Shown piece after piece: positions 19,809 to 29,308 of a stretch of DNA of 64,000 nt; within the stretch, counting starts at the first letter, position 1, and the number at the start of each line of letters is the position of its first letter. The notes under the pieces were generated by a model that saw only the letters and a program-made list of their open reading frames with translations, ran no database searches and was not told where the DNA came from. The stretch is from the NCBI GenBank assembly GCA_963775825.1, contig CAVZKY010000037.1:1-64000 (forward strand). Reading direction: 5' to 3'. A program made the position numbers and the translations under genes. This stretch comes from Bog-532 sp963775825. GTDB taxonomy: Bacteria; Actinomycetota; Actinomycetes; Streptosporangiales; Streptosporangiaceae.

Positions 19809-20702
19809 ATGAGCGAGGCGATCGTTGGCCTGCTGCATCCTGGCGAGATGGGGGCCGCCATCGGGCGGTGCCTCACCGCGCGGGGGCACACCGTGCTGTG
19901 GGCATCCCAGGGCCGCAGCCCGGCCACCGCGGAACGCGCCGCAGCCGCGGGCCTGACCGACGTGGGCACCGTGGCGGAGCTGGCCGGCCGCGCGCAGGTC
20001 ATCTTTTCCATCTGCCCGCCGCACGCCGCGCTCGAGGTCGCGCGGAGCGCAGCGGGATTCAGCGGCCTGTTCGTAGACGCCAACGCCATCGCGCCGGAGA
20101 CCACGCGGTCCGTGGCGACTGTGCTCGGTGCTGGCGAAACGGGGGCGGCCGACACCGGGGCCACCAGGTTCGCCGACGGCGGGATCATCGGGCCGCCGCC
20201 GCAGCCGGGCGCGGACCCGGCGGCCGGGAACGGGACCCGGCTGTACCTGGCGGGCGAGCCGGCGGCCGAGGTCGCCGCCCTGTTCGCGGGCACGCCGGTC
20301 GGCGCGCAGGTCGTGGACGGCGGCATCGGCGCGGCGTCGGCGGTGAAGATGGCCTACGCCGCGTGGACCAAGGGCTCGGCGGCGCTGCTGCTGGCCGCCC
20401 GGTCGCTCGCGCACCAGGAGCGGGTGGAAGGCACGCTGCTGGAGGAATGGGCGCTGTCCCAGCCGGAGCTGGTGCGCCGGCTGCAGCACGCGACCCGCTC
20501 GGCAGCGGCCAAGGGCTGGCGCTGGGAGGCCGAGATGACCGAGATCGCCGCCGCGATGGCGGCCGCCGGCCTGCCGGACGGCTTCCACCTCGCCGCAGCG
20601 GAGATCTTCCGCCGCGCACCCCGGCGCGAGCCGGCCGCGCTGGCCAAAACCGCCCCGGTTGACCTGGTGGAGCTGGTCATCGAGGCCCTGCCGGAACACT
20701 GA
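19809..20702 (+). CDS. NAD(P)-dependent oxidoreductase with DUF1932 C-terminal domain
   Basis: 297 residues from ATG 19809, preceded by GAGGGAGG. The N-terminal 6-phosphogluconate-dehydrogenase-type Rossmann fold has the loop GLLHPGEMGAAIG; later SICPPHAALEVA and FVDANAIAPETT are typical of the beta-hydroxyacid dehydrogenase family. ADGGIIGPPP precedes the helical DUF1932 half (AASAVKMAYAAWTKGSAALL, residues ~175-195, containing the usual Lys). It probably oxidises or reduces a hydroxyacid-like substrate; the substrate is unknown. It is divergent from ppdK and convergent with glyS, with a strong hairpin between. Confidence 0.83.
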   Translation: MSEAIVGLLHPGEMGAAIGRCLTARGHTVLWASQGRSPATAERAAAAGLTDVGTVAELAGRAQVIFSICPPHAALEVARSAAGFSGLFVDANAIAPETTRSVATVLGAGETGAADTGATRFADGGIIGPPPQPGADPAAGNGTRLYLAGEPAAEVAALFAGTPVGAQVVDGGIGAASAVKMAYAAWTKGSAALLLAARSLAHQERVEGTLLEEWALSQPELVRRLQHATRSAAAKGWRWEAEMTEIAAAMAAAGLPDGFHLAAAEIFRRAPRREPAALAKTAPVDLVELVIEALPEH

Positions 20703-20716
20703 GGGCCCCGGCCCGC

Positions 20717-20740
20717 GCCGCCGCCGGCGCCGGCGGCGGC
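20717..20740. terminator. 24-bp perfect palindrome between convergent genes
   Basis: GCCGCCGCCGGC and GCCGGCGGCGGC form a gap-free 12+12 inverted repeat halfway between two convergent stops (20702 and 20772), so it can serve as a bidirectional terminator. No T-run. Confidence 0.6.
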
Positions 20741-20771
20741 GGCCAGATCAGCGCGGCCAGCCCGGGGCGGA

Positions 20772-22160
20772 TTACCAGGTCGGGAGGCGATCGCCCAGGT
20801 ACGCCACGAGCTGGTCGATGGCGATCCGCTCCTGGCGCATCGAGTCGCGGTCCCGCACCGTCACCGCCTGGTCGTCCAGGGTGTCGAAGTCGACTGTGAC
20901 GCAGTACGGGGTCCCGATCTCGTCCTGCCGGCGGTAACGGCGGCCGATCGCGCTGGCGTCATCGAAGTCGGTGTTCCACCGCTTGCGCAGCTCCGCGGCC
21001 AGGTCGCGGGCCTTCGGCGACAGGTCGGCGTTACGGGACAGCGGCAGCACCGCGACCTTGACCGGCGCGATCCGGGGATCGAACCGCATGACGGTCCGCT
21101 TCTCCAGGTTGCCCTTGGCGTCCGGCGCCTCGTCCTCGGTGTACGCGTCGAGCATGAAGACCAGCGCGGTCCGGTCCACGCCCATCGCGGGCTCGACCAC
21201 GTAGGGGACGAAGCGCTCGCCGGACTCCTGGTCGAGGTACGTCATGTCGACCCCGGACGCTTTGGCGTGCGTCGTCAGGTCATAGTCCGTGCGGTTGGCG
21301 ATGCCCTCCAGCTCGCCCCACTCCGAGCCCTGGAAACCGAACCGGTACTCGATGTCGACCGTCCGCTTGGAGTAGAAGGAGAGCTTCTCCTTCGGGTGCT
21401 CGTACAGCCGCAGGTTCTCGGGCTGGATGCCAAGGCCGGTGAACCAGGCGAACCGGGTGTCGATCCAGATCTGGTGCCACTCCTCGTCGGTGCCAGGGCG
21501 GACGAAGAACTCCATCTCGGCCTGCTCGAACTCGCGGGTTCTGAAGATGAAGTTGCCGGGGGTGATTTCGTTACGGAAGGACTTGCCGATCTGGCCGATG
21601 CCGAACGGCAGCTTCTTACGCGAGGTCTGCAGGACGTTCTTGTAGTTGATGAAGATGCCCTGTGCCGTCTCGGGCCGCAGGTAGGCCAGCCCGGACTCGT
21701 CCTCCACCGGGCCGAGGAAGGTCCGGAGCATGCCGTTGAACATCCGCGGCTCGGTGAACGTGCCCTTGTTCCCGCAGTTCGGGCAGGTCACACCGGCCAG
21801 TCCGCCCTCCGGCGGGTGACCGTGCTTCTCCTCGTAGGCCTCGATCAGGTCATCGGCCCGGAACCGCTTGTGGCAGAACATGCATTCGGTCAGCGGGTCC
21901 GCGAACCCGGTGACGTGACCGCTGGCCTCCCAGACCTCCCGGGCCAGGATCACGCTGGAGTCCAGGCCCACGATGTCTTCCCGCTCCTGGACCATGGAGC
22001 GCCACCACTGGTGCTTGATGTTGTTCTTCAGCTCCGCGCCGAGGGGACCGTAGTCCCAGGAGGCCCGCAGCCCGCCGTAGATCTCGCTGGACGGGAAGAC
22101 GAACCCCCGCCGTTTGCTGAGGCTGATAATCGTGTCCAGGCGGTCACTGCGCAGTGCCAT
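20772..22160 (-). CDS. glyS: Glycyl-tRNA synthetase (alpha2, eukaryote/archaeal-like type)
   Basis: 462 residues from ATG 22160 (MALRSDRLDTIISLSKRRGF). Class II core: GFVFPSSEIYGGLRASWDYGPLG; a zinc-binding insertion with CMFCHKRF and CPNCGNKG; motif 2 around FRNEITPGNFIFRTREFEQAEMEFF; motif 3 VEPAMGVDRTALVFML. The C-terminal anticodon-binding domain ends RIAIDQLVAYLGDRLPTW. It charges tRNA-Gly. Length is normal and the frame intact. The 5' region to 22418 shows no T-box features. Confidence 0.95.
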   Translation of the reverse strand: MALRSDRLDTIISLSKRRGFVFPSSEIYGGLRASWDYGPLGAELKNNIKHQWWRSMVQEREDIVGLDSSVILAREVWEASGHVTGFADPLTECMFCHKRFRADDLIEAYEEKHGHPPEGGLAGVTCPNCGNKGTFTEPRMFNGMLRTFLGPVEDESGLAYLRPETAQGIFINYKNVLQTSRKKLPFGIGQIGKSFRNEITPGNFIFRTREFEQAEMEFFVRPGTDEEWHQIWIDTRFAWFTGLGIQPENLRLYEHPKEKLSFYSKRTVDIEYRFGFQGSEWGELEGIANRTDYDLTTHAKASGVDMTYLDQESGERFVPYVVEPAMGVDRTALVFMLDAYTEDEAPDAKGNLEKRTVMRFDPRIAPVKVAVLPLSRNADLSPKARDLAAELRKRWNTDFDDASAIGRRYRRQDEIGTPYCVTVDFDTLDDQAVTVRDRDSMRQERIAIDQLVAYLGDRLPTW

Positions 22161-22418
22161 TGAGGTCTCCATCCGGCTGGCGGTCGGCGTCGTTCTGCTG
22201 TGGCCCGGGCCTCCACGGGAGCCTCCAGCCGACCAGGGCGGCCGGGGCTGCAGGGCTCGTCCTCGCTGGCGCGGGCGCCGCGTAACGGACCGTCCCGGGG
22301 GCCGGCGCCTCGTGGGCCCGTCCCCCAGTGACACGCGCGGGCACGGCTACAACCGGGCAAGGGAGGCGCGGTGGTCCAAGCCTAGGGCCACCGGCCTCCC
22401 AATGCGAATCAACTGCGT
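22161..22418. other. glyS upstream region
   Basis: About 260 bases upstream of glyS, very GC-rich. No gene and no confident promoter motif seen. Confidence 0.3.
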
Positions 22419-22523
22419 CACGGCCGGGTTTCCGCGGCACGGCCGGATTTCCGCGGCACGGCCGGGTTCCGCGGCACGGCCGGATTTCCGCGCACGGCCG
22501 GATTTCCGCGGCACGGCCGGGTT
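22419..22523. repeat. 18-19-bp tandem repeat, ~5.5 copies
   Basis: The unit CACGGCCGGATTTCCGCGG (variants GGGTTT, GGGTT, and one lacking a G) is repeated head-to-tail from 22419. The array ends in the TAA stop of the DUF1906 gene (22522-22524), whose stop lies inside the last partial unit. Units of 18 and 19 bases alternate, so this is not a coding repeat. Confidence 0.85.
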
Positions 22524-23977
22524 AAGGCCCCGAGACGGCCCCGTGGATCCGGTCAGCGTCGATGTTGATGGTGAAACCCCCGACTTTCTGGGTCTCGTTA
22601 CCCGCGTACTGCTTCACCCGATCCGAGGCCCAGCGGGTGGCCGGCAGATAGGGCGTGCCGGTCAGGTTGTTGTCGTTGTCCCATAGGGCGAACCAGAGGG
22701 CGTCCGGCTCGGCGAGGGGGTGCCTGCCGATGACGGTATTCGTCACTAGGTCGGTCACGCCGGATGCGGCACTGGAGTAGACGCCGGACGTATAGCCGCG
22801 GTCGTGCAGTTCACGGGTCCAGGTGTCCAGGAACGTGAGCACCGTGGTGCGGCAGTTCGCCTCCGAATTGTCGTACGACTCCATGTCGAAGTAGATCGGC
22901 GTCCCCTTGCCCAGGCCGAAATTGGCCGCGTTAGCGACGGCGGTGTTCGCGGCGGCTCTCCCCTGAGCTGCCGCATTGGCCTCGTTGATGGGGGCCGGGA
23001 ACCTATTGCACGGCGCCTGCAGCCCGACATACAGCGGCAGCAGGGACCAGCCCTGCGCGTGGACCGATTTGACCCAGGATGCGGACAGGTTGCCGTAATC
23101 GCACGCCATGTTCTGGCCGCCGATATAGATACCGATGGCGGAGTATCTTCGCTTTCCACGCTTTCATCGCCATGACGGACGGCGCGGTGCAGGTGTCAAA
23201 GCCGTTCAGCGGCGAGGACGGGATGTCCGGCCGCAGGCTCGACGCCAGGGTCCTGGCGGCGACGACGTCGATGGCCTCAGCTTCGCCATGGGTGTCGTAA
23301 TGGTCCGGTCCGTCATGGCCACGGTCGCCGTGCTGGTCCGGGCCTGGGAACCGGCTGCCGTGGCCGCGGTCGGCTGGCTCCCGCCCAGCTTGCGCAGGCC
23401 CCGGATGATGTTCTCGACCGGTGCCGAGCTGGCTCCGTAGGTGCCGGTCACCGACAGGTGCGAGTCGGACACCGCGCCCTGGAACTCGTGCAACTGGCTG
23501 TACTGATCGAGGCTGCTCAGCGTGGACGGGACGGACGCGATGCGGCTGCCGGGGCTGCTCGGCGGCGGCGCGGCGCCCAGGCCGCCCTCCGCGACCGCCG
23601 CCCGCTGGTACTCCGCGCTGCGGCGTGCCCGGCACGCCGGCGCCGGTAATGGTGATTGTCTGAGCGCGGCCAATAAGTGCCGGAGGGCAGTTCTGGTTGG
23701 CCCCAGGGTTGCCGAGATAGACGGCGTTGATGTCGTAACGTACGCACTGACCTGGATCGGTAGCGAGGTGGAAGACCGGCCAGCTGGATGGGACGGTGAT
23801 CGAATAGCCGTCGTAGTCGATGGTTGTCAGCTTGCTCGCCGGCGCGCCGGCGCCGGGCACGCTACCGCTGACCTCGCTCCGGCCGGCCGCACGTGCGCTG
23901 GCCGGGCTCATGCCCGCCGCCGCGAACACCCCGACCGCGCACCCGAAGCCAATGACGGCCACTGCTGTGCGACGCAT
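22522..23977 (-). pseudogene. Secreted DUF1906 (glycoside-hydrolase-like) protein, frameshifted
   Basis: ATG 23977 opens a Sec-type signal: MRRTAVAVIGFGCAVGVFAAAGMSPASA. Then comes a domain YDGYSITVPSSWPVFHL, RYDINAVYLG up to ~23640, where the frame changes to SLDQYSQLHEFQGAVSDSHL; further shifts occur near 23290 and 23120. The C-terminal half is the DUF1906 / Rv2525c-like TIM-barrel: GFDTCTAPSVMAMKAW, IGIYIGGQNMACDYGNLSASWV, GWSLLPLYVGLQAP, GTPIYFDMESY and ALWDNDN. Such proteins are secreted, probably cell-wall-active, hydrolase-like folds. Three or more indels. Its 5' side is an unusually AT-rich intergenic region. Confidence 0.75.
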
Positions 23978-24399
23978 CTACGCCCCCCATGTATGACTCA
24001 CCTGGCCCGCGGCGCCCGTGCAGATTTCTCCGGCCCGGCCAGTGCCCCCGTCGTGCAATTACGGACGGCGCCACACAACGTTCTGCCCAGCCGTTTACAC
24101 GGGTAGTCATGCTGATTTTTTCGTGTCTGGAATTTAAATCCGGTCAAGCCAGTCATCGGGGCACACCTGGTGCCATATTCGGCGCGCCCGGTGGCATTCT
24201 GGGCAACTCAGAGATAAGGAGCGGGCGAAAATCGGATAAAAGGCCGACTTTTTTTGCTGGCCTTGCGGACGCCGGTTAGTGAAATAATAATTTGACCGAA
24301 ATTTGCCGAGGCTCCAGGCACGCCCCCGCAATGCGGATAGCCCAGGCAAAGGGAACATTCCAGTCCGGAAAGCCACAACGAGCCGGGGCCGGGGGCCTC
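23978..24399. other. Low-GC intergenic region
   Basis: No gene seen. This stretch is clearly poorer in GC than its surroundings, with AAATTTAAA-like and GAAATAATAATTTGACC runs around 24130-24300 and a T7 tract (24250s) inside AAGGCC...GGCCTT. It should hold the promoter of the DUF1906 gene (minus strand) and could bind an AT-preferring nucleoid protein such as Lsr2. Confidence 0.4.
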
Positions 24400-24560
24400 G
24401 TTGAGCGCCGGTATATCGGCGAAGTACCACCGCGGCTACGGACCGACGGGCCGCAGGCCCGACCGCCTAGCGAACGGGGCCTTCAGGCCCCGTGAGCGGC
24501 GGTGTTGTCGGCGGGCACCACTTTCGGGGCGTCGCGGGGGGTTCCGGGGGGTCGCCCCCC
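24400..24560 (-). repeat. Gene-3'-end structured element, copy at uppS
   Basis: On the minus strand: hairpin 1 TCCGGGGGGGCGACCCCCCG (GCGA loop, about 24545-24563), a C-run, then hairpin 2 CGGGGCC-TGAA-GGCCCCG followed by GTTCGCT, a further CGGGCCTGCGGCCCG hairpin and GGTACTTCGCCGATATACCG. The same order recurs at 50425-50545 and 50630-50745. The uppS stop (24483-24485) lies within hairpin 2, so uppS reads through hairpin 1. Probable terminator or 3'-UTR element. Confidence 0.7.
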
Positions 24561-25346
24561 CGGACCAACATTGCTAACACGGTTGGGGACGGCGCCGCCG
24601 TAGCGCCGGTCCCGGCTGGCGTAGATCTCGCAGGCCTGCCACAGGTGCCGACGGTCGAAGTCGGGCCACAGCGTGTCCAGGAAGACCAATTCGGCGTAGT
24701 GCGCCTGCCAGATGAGGAAGTTCGAGGTCCGGTGCTCGCCGGACGAGCGGACGAACAGATCGACGTCAGGCATCTCCGGTTCGTCCAGGTAGCGGGCGAA
24801 CAGCTTCTCGTCCACCTTGTCCGGGCGGACCTTGCCCGCGGCTACATCGGCGGCGATCGCGGCGGCCGCGTCGGCGATCTCGGCCCGGCCGCCGTAGTTC
24901 ACGCAGAACTGCAGGGTGAGCACGGAGTTACCGGCCGACATCCGCTCGGCTTCCTCCAGTTCGCTGATGACGCTGCGCCACAGCCGGCGGCGGCGCCCGG
25001 CCCAGCGGATCCGGACGCCCATCTCGTTCAGCAGATCCCGGCGCCGGTGGATGACATCGCGGTTGAAGCCCATCAGGAACCGGACCTCGTCCGGGGAACG
25101 CCGCCAGTTCTCGGTAGAAAAAGCGTACGCGGACAGGTACGGGATGCCCAGCTCGATCGCGCCCATGATCACGTCGAGCAGGGAGGACTCGCCCACCTTG
25201 TGGCCCTCGGTGCGGGGCAGGCCGCGCTGCTTGGCCCACCGGCCGTCGCCGTCCATGACGATGGCCACGTGCCGGGGTACGAGGTCGCGCGGAATAGCGG
25301 GCGGACGGGCACCACTCGGATGGGGATCGGGCGGCCGGACGGTCAA
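24483..25346 (-). CDS. uppS: Isoprenyl transferase (undecaprenyl/decaprenyl diphosphate synthase)
   Basis: 287 residues from a TTG at 25346 that overlaps the recO stop (TTGA), implying coupling. PRHVAIVMDGDGRWAKQRG then LPRTEGHKVGE is the cis-prenyltransferase signature with catalytic Asp32; the following Asn of MDGNGRW is Asp34 here. YAFSTENWRRS, VNYGGRAEI and VRSSGEHRTSNFLIWQ complete the active site. It makes the C50/C55 lipid carrier for cell-wall synthesis from FPP and IPP. The last ~28 residues (GPGGRPPGTPR onward) are encoded by a dispersed 3'-end element and are not family-like. The frame is intact. Confidence 0.92.
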   Translation of the reverse strand: MTVRPPDPHPSGARPPAIPRDLVPRHVAIVMDGDGRWAKQRGLPRTEGHKVGESSLLDVIMGAIELGIPYLSAYAFSTENWRRSPDEVRFLMGFNRDVIHRRRDLLNEMGVRIRWAGRRRRLWRSVISELEEAERMSAGNSVLTLQFCVNYGGRAEIADAAAAIAADVAAGKVRPDKVDEKLFARYLDEPEMPDVDLFVRSSGEHRTSNFLIWQAHYAELVFLDTLWPDFDRRHLWQACEIYASRDRRYGGAVPNRVSNVGPGGRPPGTPRDAPKVVPADNTAAHGA

Positions 25347-26073
25347 ACACGCTCCACATGACGCAGCGAACGAATCGAATGCTCCAGGTGCCACTGCAGA
25401 TAGGCGGCCACCAAGCCACTGCACTCTACCTGGTGCCGTCGCTCACTGCTGTCCGCGCTGTCCCAGTCCCCCTGGAGCAGGGCGGCCATCAGGGCCACGG
25501 TCCCCGCGCCGGGCGCCGCCGCCCCGTGCGGCCGGCAGGACCCGCACACCATGCCGCCCGCCGGGATCGCGAACGCGGGCAGCCGGCCCCGCGTCCCGCA
25601 CCGGGCGCATTCCTCCAGCGCGGGCGCGTACCCCGCCACCGACAGCGAGCGGAGCAGGTAGGCGTCCAGCACCAGCCGGGGATCACGAGCCGTCTCACCG
25701 AGGGCGCGCAGCCCGCCGACGAGCAGCAGGAACTGGCGCAGCGACGGCTCCTTGTCCTCGGGGGTGAACCGCTCGGCCGTCTCCAGCATCGCGACGCCCG
25801 CCGTGTACCGCGGATAGTCCGGGGTCAGCGCCGCGCCGTACGGGCGGATCACCTCCGCCTGGGTGATCACGTCGAGCGAGCGCCCGGGGTACAGCATCAG
25901 GTCAACGTGCGTGAACGGCTCCAGCCGCGCGCCGAACCGGGACTTCGTGCGCCGCACGCCCTTGGCCACGGCCCGGACGCGCCCGGTCTTGCGGGCCAGG
26001 ATGGTGATGATCCGGTCGGCCTCGCCGAGCTTCTGCGTGCGCAGCACCCCCCGTCGTCCCGGTACAGCCGCAT
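25343..26073 (-). pseudogene. recO: DNA repair protein RecO, frameshift at codon ~8
   Basis: The expected start is ATG 26073 (MRLYRDDG). The next bases contain a run of six G where one base is missing; after it the second frame runs RTQKLGEADRIITILARKTGR and VRAVAKGVRRTKSRFGARLEP (OB fold) to the stop at 25343. The C-terminal zinc site is CARCG...CGSC. RecO loads RecA with RecR in gap repair and binds DNA. The indel sits in a homopolymer, the classic place for a sequencing error. An upstream start at 26161 in the second frame would give an unlikely N-terminus. It precedes uppS, overlapping it by four bases. Confidence 0.88.
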
Positions 26074-26258
26074 GCCCTCCATTGTCGCGCACCCAGGAGA
26101 CAACCGCGCGCCGCCGCACCGTCCGCATCACTCCGCCAATCTGGGACCAGCGCCCGGACAAACCGTTACGCCCTGACCTGCCGGGTCACGAGGGCGGCAG
26201 GAAGCGCGACGGTCTGGAGGCCCTTCCGGTGGCGACGACTTGATGGGACAATCGCGGT

Positions 26259-29074
26259 ATGGCGGACGGGGATGGGGCCGGCCGACCTGTCCTGGCGGAT
26301 CCAGCCTCGCTGACGGCCGAGGAGAGGCGGCTGCGGGAGGCCCGGGCGGGCGTTCCGTGGCGCGCCTGGGGGCCTTACCTCAGCGAGCGCCAGTGGGGGA
26401 CGGTCCGGGAGGACTACAGCGACAACGAAGACGCCTGGTCGTACTTCAGTCATGATCAGGCGCGGTCTCGCGCGTACCGGTGGGGTGAGGACGGCATTGC
26501 CGGGATCAGCGACGACAAACAGCGGCTGTGCCTGGCTGTGGCGCTGTGGAATGAGCGGGACCCGATCCTGAAGGAGCGCCTGTTCGGCTTGACCAATGCC
26601 GAGGGCAACCACGGTGAGGACGTCAAGGAGTACTACTTCTACGTCGATAACCTGCCGACGCACAGCTACCAGCGCTATCTCTACAAGTACCCGCAGGCCG
26701 AGTTCCCCTACAACGAACTGGTGGCGGTGAACCGGGCCCGGTCAACGCATGAAATGGAGTACGAGCTCATCGATACGGGCGTCTTTGCCGACGACCGTTA
26801 TTTCGACGTCGAGGTGGAGCACGCCAAGACCGGTCCCGAAGACATCCTCTGCCGCGTCACCGTGCACAATCGCTCGTCCCAGGACGCGGCGCTGCACGTG
26901 CTGCCGACGCTGTGGTTCCGCAACGTATGGTCATGGGGAGACGGTGAGCCCTAAACCCCGGCTCGCTCGCGTCGAGTCGGCACATCCGGTCGTCCGGGCC
27001 GAGCACCATAAGGTTGGCGTTTTCTACCTCCACGCCGAGCCGGAAGCGGCCCTGCTGTTCTGTGAGAACGAAACGAACATGGCGCGGGTATTCGGCGCCG
27101 AGCCTGCGACGCCCTTCGCCAAGGACGGCATAGGCGACCACCTCCTGCATGGCGCGGACACCGTGAATCCCGACGGCGAGGGGACCAAGGTGGCGGCGCA
27201 CGTCCGGCTGGTCGTGCCGGCCGGCGGGCAGGCCGCGATGCTGGTGCGGCTCACCCGGGAGGGCCCGGAGACGCTCATGGCGCCGTTTGCCGGCGCGGAT
27301 GAGCTGATCGCGCGGCGGCGGGCCGAAGCGGACGAATTCTACGAGGCCATCACGCCGCCGACGGTGACCGACGATGCGAAGGCGGTCATGCGCCAGGCCC
27401 TGGCGGGGATGCTGTGGTCCAAGCAGTGCTACTACTTCGACGTGGACCGCTGGTTGCGTGAGCGCCACCTCCACCCGCTGCGTTCTCCGACCCGCCGGGG
27501 GAGCCGCAACGAGTCGTGGTTCCACATGTTCAACCATGATGTGGTGTCCATGCCGGACAAGTGGGAGTACCCGTGGTACGCCGCCTGGGACCTGGCGTTC
27601 CATTGCATCCCGCTCGCCATGGTCGACCCGGACTTCGCGAAAAGCCAGATCGACCTGATGCTGTCCCGGGAATACCTCCACCCGGGGGGCCAGATGCCCG
27701 CCTATGAGTGGAATTTCGGCGACGTGAACCCCCCGGTGCACGCCTTCGCGGCTCTCTTCCTGCAGAATCTGGAGGAAGACCTCGGCAAGGTGGACCTTCC
27801 GTTCCTGCAGGAAAGCTTCGCGAGCTGCTGCTGAATTTCACCTGGTGGGTGAACCGCAAGGATCCCTCCGGCCACAACGTGTTCGAGGGCGGCTTCCTCG
27901 GCCTGGACAACATCGGCGTGTTCGACCGCAGCGCGGCCCTGCCCACCGGCGGGCGGCTGGAGCAAGCGGACGGCACCGCCTGGATGGCGATGTTCAGCCA
28001 GAACATGCTCGAGCTGGCGCTGGCTCTCCTGCCGCACGACAAGACCTACGAGGAATTCGTGCTCAAGTTCGTCGAGCGCTTCTTCTGGATCGCCGCCGCG
28101 GTGGACCCGATCGGGGATCACCCCGACGAGATGTGGGACGAGGAGGACGGCTTCTTCTACGACGTGCTGCGGCTGCCCGACGGCACCGGAATGCGAATCA
28201 AGGTGCGTTCCCTGGTGGGCCTGCTGCCCATCTGCGCCACGACCGTGATCGAGGCCGACCTCCTCGAGAGGTATCCGAAGATCACCGAGCAGGTGGTACC
28301 TTCCTCGAACGCAACCAGGACCTGCTGGCCAATATCGCCGACCCGGCCGTGCCCGGCGTCCACGGCCGGCGGATCCTGTCCCTGGTGAACGAGGACAAGC
28401 TGCGGCGCATCCTGGCCCGGATGCTGGACGAGGAGCGCTTCCTCGGCCCACACGGGATCCGCTCAATCTCGCGCTGGCACCTCGACCATCCCTACACCTT
28501 CAATGTCGGCGGGGCCGAGTACCGGGTGCAGTACGAGCCGGCGGAGTCAACCACCGGAATGTTCGGCGGCAACTCTAACTGGCGCGGGCCGGTGTGGTTC
28601 CCGATCAACCTGCTGCTGATCCGGGCCCTGCTCCAGCACTACCGGTACTACGGCAACGACCTGAAGGTCGAATGCCCGACCGGCTCCGGGAAGATGATGA
28701 CGCTGTTCGAAGTGGCCCAGGAGCTGTCACGCCGCCTCGCCGGGACCTTCCTGCGGGACAGCGACGGGCGGCGCCCCGTCTACGGCGGGACCAGGCTATT
28801 CCAGGAGGACCCGCACTGGCGTGACCTCATCCTGTTCTACGAGTACTACCACGGCGATAACGGGGCCGGGCTCGGTGCCTCCCACCAGACCGGGTGGACC
28901 GGCCTGGTCGCCAGGCTGATCCAGAGCATGGGCCAGTTCGACGCCGACAGCGTGCTCGAGGACCACAATGGCCGATGGCCCGGCCATACCGGCGCCTGGC
29001 CGCCGGATCCGATGGCCGACGTCACCACGGCTCGCGAAGCCCGCGGCGTGACCGAACCACAACAGCCGGACTGA
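26259..29074 (+). pseudogene. GH63/MGH1-type glucosidase, three frameshifts
   Basis: Starting MADGDGAGRPVLADPASLTAEERRL (ATG 26259), the protein shows PWRAWGPYLSERQWGTVREDYS and AWSYFSHDQARSRAYRWGEDG, typical of bacterial mannosyl-oligosaccharide-glucosidase-like enzymes. Indels at about 26948, 27820 and 28300 move the frame. Later pieces include ESWFHMFNHDVVSMPDKWEYPWYAAWDLA, NPPVHAFA, NFTWWVNRKDPSGHNVFEGGFLGLDNIG, EEDGFFYDVL, NSNWRGPVWFPINLLLI and SHQTGWTGLVARLI. The (alpha/alpha)6 catalytic part is fully represented (total ~935 residues). It probably hydrolyses alpha-glucosides such as glucosylglycerate or trehalose derivatives; the substrate is not established. All family blocks survive, so sequence error is plausible. 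Confidence 0.82.
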
Positions 29075-29308
29075 TTTGGGCTTTCTGCCCCGGCGAGCCT
29101 GGCAGATCTGAACCTTCGTTGCGGACTGCGGGTCACCCGGCCTCCGACACGCGCAGCGATCACCAGTACGGGCATGGGTGCGGGCCCGCGGGGGCCGTAC
29201 GGTCGGCACGGTCCCCCGCGGAACCCGGGGCTGCGGCGCGGCGGGTAGCAGCGCGCAGCCGGTCAGTGGCGCAGGGGCGGGCGGGGGGCGTCGCCGGTCA
29301 GCAGGCTG

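Noticed and set aside
22161..22418. T-box riboswitch upstream of glyS
   Set aside because: No T-box core sequence or specifier-loop pattern could be recognised.
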